Shown piece after piece: positions 51,770 to 60,492 of a stretch of 64,000 nt of DNA (position 1 is its first letter; each line of letters opens with the position of its first letter). This stretch comes from Pseudomonadota bacterium (GTDB lineage: Bacteria > Bdellovibrionota > UBA2428). A program made the translations under genes and the position numbers. Location of the stretch: contig JAGNHS010000005.1 of the NCBI GenBank assembly GCA_018001635.1, forward strand, positions 16,285 to 80,284. The letters are read 5' to 3'. Under the pieces are notes generated by a model. That model searched no databases. It was not told where the DNA came from and saw only the letters and a list, made by a program, of their open reading frames with translations.

Positions 51770-54076
51770 TTATTCAGAAAAAATTTCATCAAAGAAATTC
51801 AACTGATTTAAATTAAGATCAAAGACAGCAATACTTGATAAAATTGAGTTGCTAATCGAAGAAAAAGCACCACCGATAATCAATAAATTATCATGCAATA
51901 ATAATGAATTCACCGTTGAATTAGCATTGGGATTAATGCTCGTGTCTAATGAGCCATCCGTTGCATTCACAGCCGCAATATAATTTCTAGAAACGCCACC
52001 AATACTGCTAAATGAACCCCCTAGATAAAGTTTAGAATTAGACAATAGAAGTGATTGAACTAAACCATTAGCATTGGGATTAAAGCTTGTTTCTAAAGAG
52101 CCGTCCGTAGCATTCACAACTGCTAAATAATTTCTTGAAACTCCACCCACCGCTGTAAAATCTCCACCTAAATACAAGCTGTTTCCTGAAAGGACTAAAG
52201 TTCGCACATATGAACTTGCAGAACTAACATTAGGATTAAAAGCTAAATCTAAAGTAGCATCTGAAATATTAAGTGAGGCAATACAATTTCGAGACACACC
52301 TTCAACGATTGTAAATAACCCCCCTATATATAATTTTGAATCTGTTTTAATTAATGAATATACATTATTATTTACACTGGGATTAAAGCTTGAAACCAAA
52401 GCTCCATTACTAGCATTCACCGCCGCAATATAATTTCTACTCACACCACCTACCGCTGTAAATTCTCCACCTAAATACAAAGTAGATCCAGAAAGTAATA
52501 ATGAATATATATTTACCCCGGTCACATTCGGATTAAAATTAGAGTTTAGTGAGCCATCCAATGTATCCACTGAAGCCAAACGATTTCTTGTCACTCCTCC
52601 CACGGTAGAAAAAGATCCTCCAAGAATAAGACTAGATCCAGATAAAGATAAAGCAAAAACAGTATTATCTGCATTAGGATTAAAATCACTAACGATAGAT
52701 CCATCCACACTACTAATGGCTGCAATACGATTTCTTGTCACTCCTCCCATCATTGAAAAAGCCCCACCCAAATATAAAGAACTGCCTGACACAGAAATAG
52801 AATTTACAAAAGTATTCATATTAGGATCAAAATCAGAAACTAAAGTATCATCGCTTGTGTTAAATGCAGCCACTCGATTTCGAGTGACACCATTAATTGT
52901 TGTAAACCCACCGCCTACATAAAGAGTGGATCCCGAAATAGCCATACTCATAACTAAGCTATTTAAAGTTGGATTAAATGATGTATCTAAAGATCCATTA
53001 CTTGTATAAACTGCTGCAAGTCCCGCTCTAGCAGAACCACCTACACTTGAGAAATTACCCCCCAAATAAAGTTTATTATTTAATAAGGCTAAAGACTTTA
53101 CTGCAGCACTCGAAGTCCCAACATTTGGATTAAAATTCGACACAGCCAAACCATCACTTATGTTTAAAGCAGCTATGTTGTTTCTTGTTGTTCCCCCCAT
53201 AGATGTGAAGGTTCCCCCCACATACAACGTCGAAGAATCTAAAATAAGAGTTTGCACAGTGATTCCAGTCGGAGTTGGACTAAAAGCCGAAACTATAGAT
53301 CCATCACTAGTATTTAGAGCGGCAAGACGGGGCTTTGAAACTCCAGCTATAGTTGAAAATGCACCTCCCACATATAAAATTCCGTCATTTTCAAGAATAG
53401 TCCATACTGTAGTACTGGCGCTTGGATTAAATGCAGAGACCAAAGTTCCATCTTGAGTATTTAAAGCTGCAATTCTATTTCGAGTAATTTCATTGACTGT
53501 TGTAAAGCTCCCACCAAAATAAAGAATTCCATTAGATAATGCTAATGTATTTATGGATGCGTTTACATTGGGAGCAAAGTCGGGATCCAACGAAGAATCT
53601 GATAAAATATGAGCAATATTATACCTGGTAGAATTTCCAACCTTTGAAAATGATCCTGCAATATAGAATCCGCCCTCACCATCAGGGATTGAAGATGAAA
53701 TAGATCCATGAACCTTAGGAGAACTCAGTAAATCAAAATTATTTTTAAGATGATCTAAACCACTGCCCGTTGAAGTCGTATCCAAAATCACGCCTGCACC
53801 AGAGTAAAGTCCAAGTTGAGTAAAAGTACCCCCTAAATAAATTCTCTTCTTTTCAGTATCATCAAGTAGTACTTTGACACTTCCATTTGTAACGTAAGGA
53901 AGATTTTGTATTGTCGTTAGAATTTCATCGGCCTCTGCACCAAGAGGCGCTTTCTTTCCCATATTACTTGGTACAATTGAGCAATAATTTAATAGGGTTA
54001 GTAAAAAAAGCTGAGTAAAAACCAAGAGATTTCTGCTTTTTTTGCAATAGCGAAATAAACGCAGAAAACGCCCCAT
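51770..54076 (-). CDS. Lipoprotein of about 14 delta-60-type repeats, predicted double beta-propeller
   Basis: A 768-residue protein with a basic N-terminus, a hydrophobic segment and Leu-Leu-Asn-Tyr-Cys (Cys about 32), probably a lipoprotein. From about residue 60 it is built of repeats of roughly 49 residues. Each has Leu-Tyr-(Val/Leu)-Gly-Gly-x-Phe-(Ser/Thr)-x3-Gly, then Val-(Thr/Ser)-Arg-Asn-x-(Ile/Leu)-Ala-Ala and Phe-(Asn/Asp)-Pro-Asn. By eye there are 14 Gly-Gly-x-Phe-type units, enough for two seven-bladed propellers. The family (DUF5122/delta-60) is usually extracellular and structural. The DNA repeats are also strongly similar, so copy number may vary. It ends 12 nt from the convergent thiolase. 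Confidence 0.85.
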   Translation of the reverse strand: MGRFLRLFRYCKKSRNLLVFTQLFLLTLLNYCSIVPSNMGKKAPLGAEADEILTTIQNLPYVTNGSVKVLLDDTEKKRIYLGGTFTQLGLYSGAGVILDTTSTGSGLDHLKNNFDLLSSPKVHGSISSSIPDGEGGFYIAGSFSKVGNSTRYNIAHILSDSSLDPDFAPNVNASINTLALSNGILYFGGSFTTVNEITRNRIAALNTQDGTLVSAFNPSASTTVWTILENDGILYVGGAFSTIAGVSKPRLAALNTSDGSIVSAFSPTPTGITVQTLILDSSTLYVGGTFTSMGGTTRNNIAALNISDGLAVSNFNPNVGTSSAAVKSLALLNNKLYLGGNFSSVGGSARAGLAAVYTSNGSLDTSFNPTLNSLVMSMAISGSTLYVGGGFTTINGVTRNRVAAFNTSDDTLVSDFDPNMNTFVNSISVSGSSLYLGGAFSMMGGVTRNRIAAISSVDGSIVSDFNPNADNTVFALSLSGSSLILGGSFSTVGGVTRNRLASVDTLDGSLNSNFNPNVTGVNIYSLLLSGSTLYLGGEFTAVGGVSRNYIAAVNASNGALVSSFNPSVNNNVYSLIKTDSKLYIGGLFTIVEGVSRNCIASLNISDATLDLAFNPNVSSASSYVRTLVLSGNSLYLGGDFTAVGGVSRNYLAVVNATDGSLETSFNPNANGLVQSLLLSNSKLYLGGSFSSIGGVSRNYIAAVNATDGSLDTSINPNANSTVNSLLLHDNLLIIGGAFSSISNSILSSIAVFDLNLNQLNFFDEIFSE

Positions 54077-54082
54077 GGCTTA

Positions 54083-54088
54083 ATTATA
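54083..54088 (-). promoter_or_regulatory. Consensus -10 box of the propeller lipoprotein gene
   Basis: On the minus strand TATAAT ends 6 nt before the ATG at 54076, so the start of transcription falls at or next to the start codon. No good -35 box sits at 17 nt. Confidence 0.45.
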
Positions 54089-54171
54089 GCCATAGGCTAA
54101 GAGTCAAAACAGTAAATCTTTAGCCAAGACAATAAGAAGATTGTGTTAATTCAGAGTGCTCTCTTTAAAAC

Positions 54172-55152
54172 TTAAAAATGAGAAAATGCTTTTTTATTAA
54201 TGACTACTTTTTCTTCAGCAAAGCACAGTTCTAGTTTTTTATTTTTTGTGCAAATTCCAATTGGAAAAATGTTTAAGTTCTTTCTCGAAACTTGAGTCGA
54301 TAATTTCGAGAAGTCCTTAGCTTTTATTGTAAACAGCAATTTATAATCTTCTCCGCCCAACCAAAAAACTTCAAATGGATTCCAATCTCGATTTTGAGAG
54401 ACCCTCATCAAGCTTTCATGCATGGGAAACAACGAAAAATCAATCAAAGCGCCACAATCTGAAGCTTTAAGTAATTTAGGCAAATCTTGCGACAAACCGT
54501 CAGACAAATCCATCATAGAAGTTATAGCTTTTTCTTGACCCAAAAACATGCCAAGCTTGATTTGAGCTTCAGGTCTCAAATGTTTTTGCATTAGAAATTT
54601 CTCATCAGCGTCTTTCGAACGTTTAGCTGTTTGCAAAATTTTCAATCCAGCTCCCGACAAACCTAAAGGAGCTCCAATACAAATAAGATCGCCTGCTCGT
54701 GCTCCATTGCGAAACTTTTTTTTATCTTTTAAAAGTTTTCCAACAATCATGATATCCGCGGTAAACCCCGAATTCGACCTGGCAATATTACCGCCCATCA
54801 AAGGACAATTATTTTTTCGACTTTGACGAGCGAGTTCAGTTAAATATTTTTTTAACCACAAAACATTTTCTTTAGGAGAAATTTTCAAATTTAAAAAAAA
54901 TGCTTCAGGGCGAGCGCCCATAGCCGCTATATCACTCAAATTCATATGAAGGGATTTTATGGCTAAATCTTCGGGGCTGCTCCAAGCTTTCTTAAAGTGA
55001 GTGCCCTCAACAATAGAATCCGTACTGATCACAATGTTTTTCTGACCTACTACATTTAAAAGTGCCGCATCATCGCCAATACCAAAATGAGGATGCTTTA
55101 TCTTAGGAAATTTTTTTTTGATCCAATAAATTAAATGATCTTCACTGATCAT
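54172..55152 (-). CDS. thiL: Thiamine-phosphate kinase
   Basis: Makes thiamine diphosphate from thiamine phosphate and ATP; 326 residues, normal for ThiL. It has Phe-Gly-Ile-Gly-Asp-Asp-Ala-Ala-Leu (about 24), Ser-Thr-Asp-Ser-Ile-Val-Glu-Gly-Thr-His-Phe (about 43), Asn-Leu-Ser-Asp-Ile-Ala-Ala-Met-Gly-Ala (about 71), Met-Asp-Leu-Ser-Asp-Gly-Leu (about 208) and Gly-Gly-Glu-Asp-Tyr near 258. The ATG shares one nt with the stop of the thioesterase gene, so the two are co-transcribed. No other thiamine genes are in the window. Confidence 0.94.
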   Translation of the reverse strand: MISEDHLIYWIKKKFPKIKHPHFGIGDDAALLNVVGQKNIVISTDSIVEGTHFKKAWSSPEDLAIKSLHMNLSDIAAMGARPEAFFLNLKISPKENVLWLKKYLTELARQSRKNNCPLMGGNIARSNSGFTADIMIVGKLLKDKKKFRNGARAGDLICIGAPLGLSGAGLKILQTAKRSKDADEKFLMQKHLRPEAQIKLGMFLGQEKAITSMMDLSDGLSQDLPKLLKASDCGALIDFSLFPMHESLMRVSQNRDWNPFEVFWLGGEDYKLLFTIKAKDFSKLSTQVSRKNLNIFPIGICTKNKKLELCFAEEKVVINKKAFSHF

Positions 55153-55673
55153 TATTTTCCTACATGACGCTTGGATTGTTCTAAAAGTAATTTTTTATAT
55201 TTCTGACGTTGTTCCTTACGTTCTTTGGCTGATTTTTCTATAGCTTTTTCTTCATCCGTTTGAGTGATTAATTCAGGCATTCGTTGAGATTTTCCATTTT
55301 CATCTAAAGACACAAAAGTCAGCAAAGCCGTAGTCGTATGAAACTTTTCGCCTGTTTTAGGGTTTTCCGCTCCAACGACAACCATAACTTCGCAACTTGT
55401 ACGATGCACGCAAGTCAGAAAAGCTCGAATATTAACGATATACCCTTCTTTAATGGCTTTTAGAAAATGAAGTTCATCTACCGAAGCCGTCACGCACACA
55501 CTACCCGCATGTCTTTGTGCTGCAATTGAAGCCGCAATGTCTATCCAACTCATCACAGTTCCGCCAAAGACTGTGCCCAAAGTGTTTGTATGCTGGGGCA
55601 AAACTAACTCTGTCATAACCACCATGGATTCACTGATGGCCTTAGCGTGAATTTTTTGGGACTTTGAAGACAT
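55152..55673 (-). CDS. Hotdog-fold acyl-CoA thioesterase (YciA/BFIT-like)
   Basis: A 173-residue enzyme with the hotdog pattern Met-Thr-Glu-Leu-Val-Leu-Pro-Gln-His-Thr-Asn-Thr (about 20), Gly-Thr-Val-Phe-Gly-Gly-Thr-Val-Met-Ser-Trp-Ile-Asp (catalytic region, about 32) and Ala-Ser-Val-Asp-Glu-Leu-His-Phe near 65. It splits acyl-CoA into free acid and CoA in the cytosol. The C-terminus is a long Lys/Arg/Gln-rich helix not typical of the core domain. GAGGA precedes the ATG. It overlaps thiL by one nt. Confidence 0.9.
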   Translation of the reverse strand: MSSKSQKIHAKAISESMVVMTELVLPQHTNTLGTVFGGTVMSWIDIAASIAAQRHAGSVCVTASVDELHFLKAIKEGYIVNIRAFLTCVHRTSCEVMVVVGAENPKTGEKFHTTTALLTFVSLDENGKSQRMPELITQTDEEKAIEKSAKERKEQRQKYKKLLLEQSKRHVGK

Positions 55674-55703
55674 TATGCGTTCCTCTTTTCTTTTTGAAAA
55701 CGG

Positions 55704-55732
55704 TTGATAATCGCCGCAGTCGTTTTCATAAT
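55704..55732 (+). promoter_or_regulatory. Sigma70-like promoter, predicted leaderless
   Basis: TTGATA (55704-55709) and CATAAT (55727-55732) with a 17-nt spacer. The -10 box ends 8 nt before the ATG at 55741, and no Shine-Dalgarno sequence is present. Confidence 0.5.
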
Positions 55733-55740
55733 AGACCTAG

Positions 55741-56346
55741 ATGATTGATCTCACAAAGCAAGACAGCGACAATACTTCTAAGTTTAGACGAAGTTTTAAT
55801 ATCATCGGCGCCGAAGGGCTTTTCATTTTAGGAATAGGTTTAGGTTGGATTTTTTCGAGCATGTCCATTTCCCAATACCCATCAAAAATTGCCTATTTTT
55901 TATGTGGTCTTGGGGGACTCTTATGTTTTGCTTATTTGAGCTACCGCTTTAGCTTAAATCGCAAAAACCATATCCATAGAACTAAAGCTGGTAGGGCCGT
56001 CGACATTAACGACAGTGTTAAAGCCTACCGGCTTCATGGCTCGCAAGTCCCTCTTTGGGTATCAAGTTCAGGACGAAGTGAGACTATTGTCCTAACTGGC
56101 AAACAAAGCTTACTCTTTCCAAGGTCTCACAGCATCATTCTCGAACATTGGGAAGGTCCCGAAATTAAGCTTCACTTAAAAAATCACAGTTTAAGCATGG
56201 CCCCTCAACAGATACTTCAACTTCGTGAACATGAACTTGAGTCATGGGACACAGAAAAAATTCGCCTCTCTATTGAGCCCGATGAAGATTTTGCCGATGA
56301 AGATGTGATATTGCTTGTTCACTTGATAAGCAATAATCCCCAGTAA
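55741..56346 (+). CDS. Membrane protein of unknown function
   Basis: A 201-residue protein with two adjacent hydrophobic helices (about 20-40 and 47-66) and then a soluble C-terminal half of beta-like and charged segments, ending in an acidic stretch. The topology would put the C-terminal half on the same side as the N-terminus. No family is recognised. It is followed 29 nt later by an RDD-family gene, likely in one transcript. Confidence 0.65.
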   Translation: MIDLTKQDSDNTSKFRRSFNIIGAEGLFILGIGLGWIFSSMSISQYPSKIAYFLCGLGGLLCFAYLSYRFSLNRKNHIHRTKAGRAVDINDSVKAYRLHGSQVPLWVSSSGRSETIVLTGKQSLLFPRSHSIILEHWEGPEIKLHLKNHSLSMAPQQILQLREHELESWDTEKIRLSIEPDEDFADEDVILLVHLISNNPQ

Positions 56347-56375
56347 GTATTCTGGGTTAAAAAACAAGAGAAGGC

Positions 56376-56909
56376 ATGACAACTAAGATAGTAAAAACTC
56401 CTCGTTTTCCGCACTTGGCAAAGGATCCGCTTATTGTGGGATCTTTAGGAGCCAATCCCGCCAATCGATTATGGTCTAAACTTATAGATGCCATCATTGT
56501 CCTATTATTCTCTTCGATACTTTTATTATTTTCAAAATGGCTCGCTATTTTCTCTGTAGCCTTTTTATGGGTGAGCATGGAACAATTAGGTCGTGGCCAA
56601 TCTCCAGGAAAATGGCTTTTAGGACTCCACACCATAGATATTAAAACCGGTAGAAAGCCTGGAGTTTATGCCTCACTAGTACGCAACTTACCCAACATTT
56701 TATTTATGATGTTTTTATATACTAATTTTCCATTTAATTATTTTTTTCAGCTCGTATTTGCTTCCTGTATGATCGTCGAGCTTTATTTTGTTCGAAAATT
56801 AAAAACCGGTGTCAGAGTTGGAGACGTACTCGGATCGACTCGTGTTTTTGATTATAAAGATGAACACACTTTATTTATTGAACAACTTTTAAGAGACGAC
56901 AGAGTTTAA
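56376..56909 (+). CDS. RDD-family membrane protein
   Basis: A 177-residue protein with the RDD pattern: Ala-Asn-Arg-Leu-Trp-Ser-Lys-Leu-Ile-Asp-Ala-Ile (Arg and first Asp, about 28) and Gly-Gln-Ser-Pro-Gly-Lys-Trp-Leu-Leu-Gly-Leu (about 75). Four hydrophobic segments follow the usual scheme. Function within the family is poorly known; some members help solute or ion transport or tolerance. AAGAGAAGG is upstream of the ATG. Confidence 0.85.
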   Translation: MTTKIVKTPRFPHLAKDPLIVGSLGANPANRLWSKLIDAIIVLLFSSILLLFSKWLAIFSVAFLWVSMEQLGRGQSPGKWLLGLHTIDIKTGRKPGVYASLVRNLPNILFMMFLYTNFPFNYFFQLVFASCMIVELYFVRKLKTGVRVGDVLGSTRVFDYKDEHTLFIEQLLRDDRV

Positions 56910-57020
56910 GATCAAACGCGCGGTGCAGCGCATTGCGGCATTTTTTTGCCTAAGAGAGGTCGCGACTCTGAGCAAATCCCGATAACATAGGCGAGATATA
57001 GTTTTTTAAGGAGAAAATTA

Positions 57021-58070
57021 ATGAAGAAGATTCATCTTAGACCCATCCTCGGACTTGGACTTGTAGCCTTGTTTTCTTGTACTCAAGGTTCAAAAGAAAG
57101 TTCGGGTAAAATTGTCAAAACTCTCCCCGACGGAGAAGTGATTCTAAAATACAACGGTGGCACAATCACCGCCAAAGACGTTAATGACATGGTTAAATCT
57201 CGATTGAGTAATCTTAATGAAGAAGCCATCGAAATTTATCAAAGAAGCGCTGAGCACACTTTGCTCAATAAACTTTTAAAAGACGAAGCCACTAAACAAG
57301 GTTTGAGTGGACCCGAAGAACTTCTTGCAAAAGCGGCTACCAACGTAGAAGTCAGCGAAGAAAGAGTGAAAAGTTTCATCAAAGAAAATAACTTAGAAAA
57401 AGGCTACAAAGATCCTGTCACAGGAAAAAGCCGAAAAATCACCCCTGAAGAAATCAAAGCTTATTTGGGTGAGCAAGAAAAACAAAATGCTCGTGAAAAT
57501 TTCCTTCAAGGACTTTTGGCTAAAGCCGACGTAAAAATGCTTATCGAAGAAGCTCGTCTAGAAATTAAAATTCCATCTGAAGCACCTGTACTTGGTAGTG
57601 CAAAAGCTAAAGTTATCGTCCATGAATTTAGTGATTTCCAATGTCCTTATTGCACAAAAGCTCACGCTACAGTTAAGCAATTATCGCAACACTATGGCGA
57701 TAAAATTGGAATTGTTTATCACCATCTTCCACTCCCTTCTCACCCTGAGGCTCGTCCCGCCGCCATCGCTTCTAATTGTGCTCTTAAACAAGACAAGTTC
57801 TGGCCTTTCCATGATAAGCTTTTTGAAAATCAAAGATCACTTTCTTCAGAAAATTATCTTAAATGGGCTGGCGAATTAGGTCTGAACTTAGACACATTTA
57901 AAGCGTGTCTTGCCGACCCTAACACTGGAAAAGCTGTAGAAGATTCTTCTAAAAATGCAGAATCTCTCGGCATCAACTCTACGCCTACTTTTTATATTAA
58001 CGGTAAAAAGTTAGCGGGCGCTCAACCCTTTGAACAATTTCAACGAATCATTGATCAAGAGTTGAAATAG
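57021..58070 (+). CDS. DsbA-like thiol oxidoreductase lipoprotein with SurA-like N-terminal part
   Basis: A 349-residue protein with a lipoprotein signal (Ala-Leu-Phe-Ser-Cys, Cys about 20). Residues about 40-170 are helical with Thr-Ile-Thr-Ala-Lys-Asp-Val-Asn and read like the N-terminal region of SurA/PrsA-type chaperones. Residues about 190-349 are a thioredoxin/DsbA domain with Phe-Gln-Cys-Pro-Tyr-Cys (about 210) and a cis-Pro in Ser-Thr-Pro-Thr-Phe (about 320). It probably oxidises or isomerises disulfides in the many Cys-containing exported proteins seen here; that link is inference. It shares one nt with tmk. AAGGAG precedes the ATG. Confidence 0.85.
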   Translation: MKKIHLRPILGLGLVALFSCTQGSKESSGKIVKTLPDGEVILKYNGGTITAKDVNDMVKSRLSNLNEEAIEIYQRSAEHTLLNKLLKDEATKQGLSGPEELLAKAATNVEVSEERVKSFIKENNLEKGYKDPVTGKSRKITPEEIKAYLGEQEKQNARENFLQGLLAKADVKMLIEEARLEIKIPSEAPVLGSAKAKVIVHEFSDFQCPYCTKAHATVKQLSQHYGDKIGIVYHHLPLPSHPEARPAAIASNCALKQDKFWPFHDKLFENQRSLSSENYLKWAGELGLNLDTFKACLADPNTGKAVEDSSKNAESLGINSTPTFYINGKKLAGAQPFEQFQRIIDQELK

Positions 58071-58714
58071 TGAATCGAGGCTACTTTATAGCCTTCGAGG
58101 GGGGCGAAGGTAGCGGAAAAAGTACACAGATTAAAAACCTTGAGGCTTCTCTAAGAAAAGAGGGCCTCAAGGTTTTAGTGACATTTGAACCTGGAGGCAC
58201 TCCTCTAGGTCAAAGCATTCGAGAACTTCTCCTTAAAAATTCCACCGATCCCATGTGCGCTCGATCAGAGGCTTTACTCTATGCTGCCTCAAGAGCTGAA
58301 CACGTAGAAAAAGTTATTAAACCTGCATTAGAAAGAGGTGAGATCGTCCTTTGCGATCGCTATATGGACGCTTCTCTAGCCTATCAAGGAGTGGCTAGAA
58401 AACTTGGTCTACGCTCCATTCTTGACTTAAATTTATGGGCCACTCAGGATCTCCTTGCCGACCAAATTTTTCTATTTGATTTAAAACCTGCAGAAGGTCT
58501 TGCACGAGCTAAAAATCGCCAAGAACTCGATCGCCTCGAAGCCGAACCCATGACTTTTCATGAAGATGTCATTAGAGCTTATCGAGAGCTTGCCAAGAAA
58601 AACCCCTCTCGTTATGTTGTTTTGGATGCTAGCCAAAAGCCCGACGAAATCAGCGCTCTTATCACTCAAAAGGTTCGCACATGGATTCTGAATCCACAAA
58701 TCCATTCTACTTAG
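58070..58714 (+). CDS. tmk: Thymidylate kinase
   Basis: Phosphorylates dTMP to dTDP. It is 214 residues starting at GTG 58070, whose G is also the last base of the preceding stop. The P-loop is Phe-Glu-Gly-Gly-Glu-Gly-Ser-Gly-Lys-Ser-Thr (about 7-17). Asp-Arg-Tyr lies in Val-Leu-Cys-Asp-Arg-Tyr-Met-Asp-Ala-Ser-Leu-Ala-Tyr-Gln-Gly near residue 96, with the nucleotide-specific region after it. It overlaps holB by 34 nt; tmk next to holB is a common bacterial order. Confidence 0.95.
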   Translation: MNRGYFIAFEGGEGSGKSTQIKNLEASLRKEGLKVLVTFEPGGTPLGQSIRELLLKNSTDPMCARSEALLYAASRAEHVEKVIKPALERGEIVLCDRYMDASLAYQGVARKLGLRSILDLNLWATQDLLADQIFLFDLKPAEGLARAKNRQELDRLEAEPMTFHEDVIRAYRELAKKNPSRYVVLDASQKPDEISALITQKVRTWILNPQIHST

Positions 58715-59559
58715 AGAAGGCGTATAGCGCTCAAAGACTCAGTCATGCGTTGCTTGTTAAACTTTGGCCCAACGACATTTTAAACCCCGAGAGCTCCCCT
58801 ATATTTTATTCTGCAATTAAAGGGCTTCTTTGCTCAGAATCTTCCTTGAAAAGCCTCAAGGCCTGCGATCGATGCTCTTCATGCCAACTCTTCAATCAAT
58901 GGATTAACGATCAAAGCTATCAAGTGCATCCCGACCTCATCAGCATTAGCCCTGAATCCGCTCAAGGCTTCACCGTCGATCAAATCAGAGACATGACTCG
59001 ATTCTTAGCTCTAAAAAACCACTTATCCCCCAGAAGAGTGGTTCTCATTCATAAAGCGGAGCTCTTAAGAGCCGCTCATGGGGCTCCTGCCAATGCACTT
59101 TTAAAAGTTCTCGAAGAACCTCGCCCTGGCCATCATATTTTTTTGCTAAGTGCGCATCCTGAACTTTTGCTCCCTACCTTGCGAAGTCGTTGCCAACATT
59201 TTTCTCTTAAATTAAAAAGCCAAGGCCTTGAACTCCATGAAGAGTGGAAAAATTTATCACATTGGATTTCTCGCTCCTGCCCACCTCAAAACAACAGTTT
59301 TATCGCACCTCCAGACAATGAAAGTTTTTGGAAAGAGCGAAGCGAGGCCATTCAAGAGCTTGAAGAGTCGTTTAAACTCCTCTGGAGAGAATCCACACCA
59401 AAATTTGCTCAATGGGACAATTCTCAAAGTCGTCGGGTTCTCGATTTTTTTGAAGGTCTAGAAAATATCATTAAATCTCTCAGGGGATTTGGTAATGGAC
59501 TTCTTCATTGGCAAAACCTCAAAAGCCATGCTTTAAAGGGAATATCGTGGAGACCATAG
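58681..59559 (+). CDS. holB: DNA polymerase III delta' subunit-like
   Basis: Clamp-loader subunit of 292 residues. It has the zinc-binding cluster Cys-Asp-Arg-Cys-Ser-Ser-Cys (about 61), Val-His-Pro-Asp-Leu-Ile, a sensor-like Leu-Leu-Lys-Val-Leu-Glu-Glu-Pro (about 140) and the Ser-Arg-Cys motif in Leu-Arg-Ser-Arg-Cys-Gln (about 170). The P-loop is absent, as in delta' proteins, which do not hydrolyse ATP. It starts inside tmk and its end overlaps the next gene by 13 nt. Confidence 0.9.
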   Translation: MDSESTNPFYLEKAYSAQRLSHALLVKLWPNDILNPESSPIFYSAIKGLLCSESSLKSLKACDRCSSCQLFNQWINDQSYQVHPDLISISPESAQGFTVDQIRDMTRFLALKNHLSPRRVVLIHKAELLRAAHGAPANALLKVLEEPRPGHHIFLLSAHPELLLPTLRSRCQHFSLKLKSQGLELHEEWKNLSHWISRSCPPQNNSFIAPPDNESFWKERSEAIQELEESFKLLWRESTPKFAQWDNSQSRRVLDFFEGLENIIKSLRGFGNGLLHWQNLKSHALKGISWRP

Positions 59560-60446
59560 AAATCGTTCGTGTAAAATTCCTTTGGCCGGGGAAAATGTTT
59601 GAATTCACCAATCCGAACGGCTTAGTTCTCAATCGCAAGGAATTTGTCGTGGTAGAAGCCCATGATGGCACCACTAAAGTGGGACAAGTGAGTGTTCCAC
59701 CCAGAATTCGTTCTCAAAGAAACGACGATCGAGAACTTTTTCCGATTCTTCGCGTAGCCACTGAACAAGACATCAATTTAGAAAAAGTTAAAGATGAATT
59801 TCGCATAGAAGTAAAAAACTACTTTGATACTCGTCTACGTTCTCGCGAAAGTTACGGCGTAAAAATGGTCGATTGCGAAAAAGCTCACGGTGGCCGCAAA
59901 CTCATTGTTTATTACACCTCAGAAAACAAAAACTTTGATTATCGAACTATGGCCAAAGATTTAGGCCAACGTTTTGGTGTGAGAATTGACATGCGTGGAG
60001 TGGGAATTCGCGATGCTGCTCGCCTAGCCGGTGGAATTGGTCGTTGCGGATTAAGCACCTGTTGCAGCACCTGGATTAACGACTTCGGCGCTGTCAGCAT
60101 TAAAATGGCCAAGGAACAAGGACTCTCCCTGGATCCCGACAGTATTAACGGGCAGTGTGGGCGACTTCTTTGCTGCTTAGGTTATGAACACGAAAATTAT
60201 CAGGCCTTAGGAAAAGGACTTCCTAAAGTTGGAAAAACAGTTATCACGCCGACAGGTGAGGGTAGGGTTATTAAACTCGACATCCTCAAAGGATTGATCA
60301 CAGTAAGAAACATTGAAGGCCTTGTAGAAGTCTATCCCGCAGATTCCGTAAAACGAAAGTTCCCGAGTAATGTTGCTGGGCAAAATGCTCATGAAGCTGA
60401 GCACGATGACGACGACGATTCCGCCGACGATCATCAAAACACTTAA
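59547..60446 (+). CDS. PSP1-domain protein (YaaT/RicT-like)
   Basis: A 299-residue protein with the PSP1 domain and cysteines expected for YaaT/RicT: Gly-Gly-Ile-Gly-Arg-Cys-Gly-Leu-Ser-Thr-Cys-Cys (about 168) and Gly-Gln-Cys-Gly-Arg-Leu-Leu-Cys-Cys-Leu (about 200). In Bacillus the RicAFT complex binds iron-sulfur clusters and helps mRNA maturation with RNase Y. The C-terminus is very acidic (Asp run). I chose the GTG at 59547 (AAAGGGA 5 nt upstream); a TTG at 59508 would extend it inside holB. It is conserved next to holB/tmk in many bacteria. Confidence 0.88.
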   Translation: METIEIVRVKFLWPGKMFEFTNPNGLVLNRKEFVVVEAHDGTTKVGQVSVPPRIRSQRNDDRELFPILRVATEQDINLEKVKDEFRIEVKNYFDTRLRSRESYGVKMVDCEKAHGGRKLIVYYTSENKNFDYRTMAKDLGQRFGVRIDMRGVGIRDAARLAGGIGRCGLSTCCSTWINDFGAVSIKMAKEQGLSLDPDSINGQCGRLLCCLGYEHENYQALGKGLPKVGKTVITPTGEGRVIKLDILKGLITVRNIEGLVEVYPADSVKRKFPSNVAGQNAHEAEHDDDDDSADDHQNT

Positions 60447-60492
60447 TGAGTTAATGTAGATCCGCTTTGAATATTCGGATAAATTCTAAAGA

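Noticed and set aside
51770..54076. Regular DNA repeats as a CRISPR array
   Set aside because: The repeats are about 147 nt, in frame, and encode protein blades; there are no spacers and no cas genes.
56910..57020. Terminator after the RDD gene
   Set aside because: A T-tract is present near 56940 but the preceding GC-rich segment forms only a very short stem.
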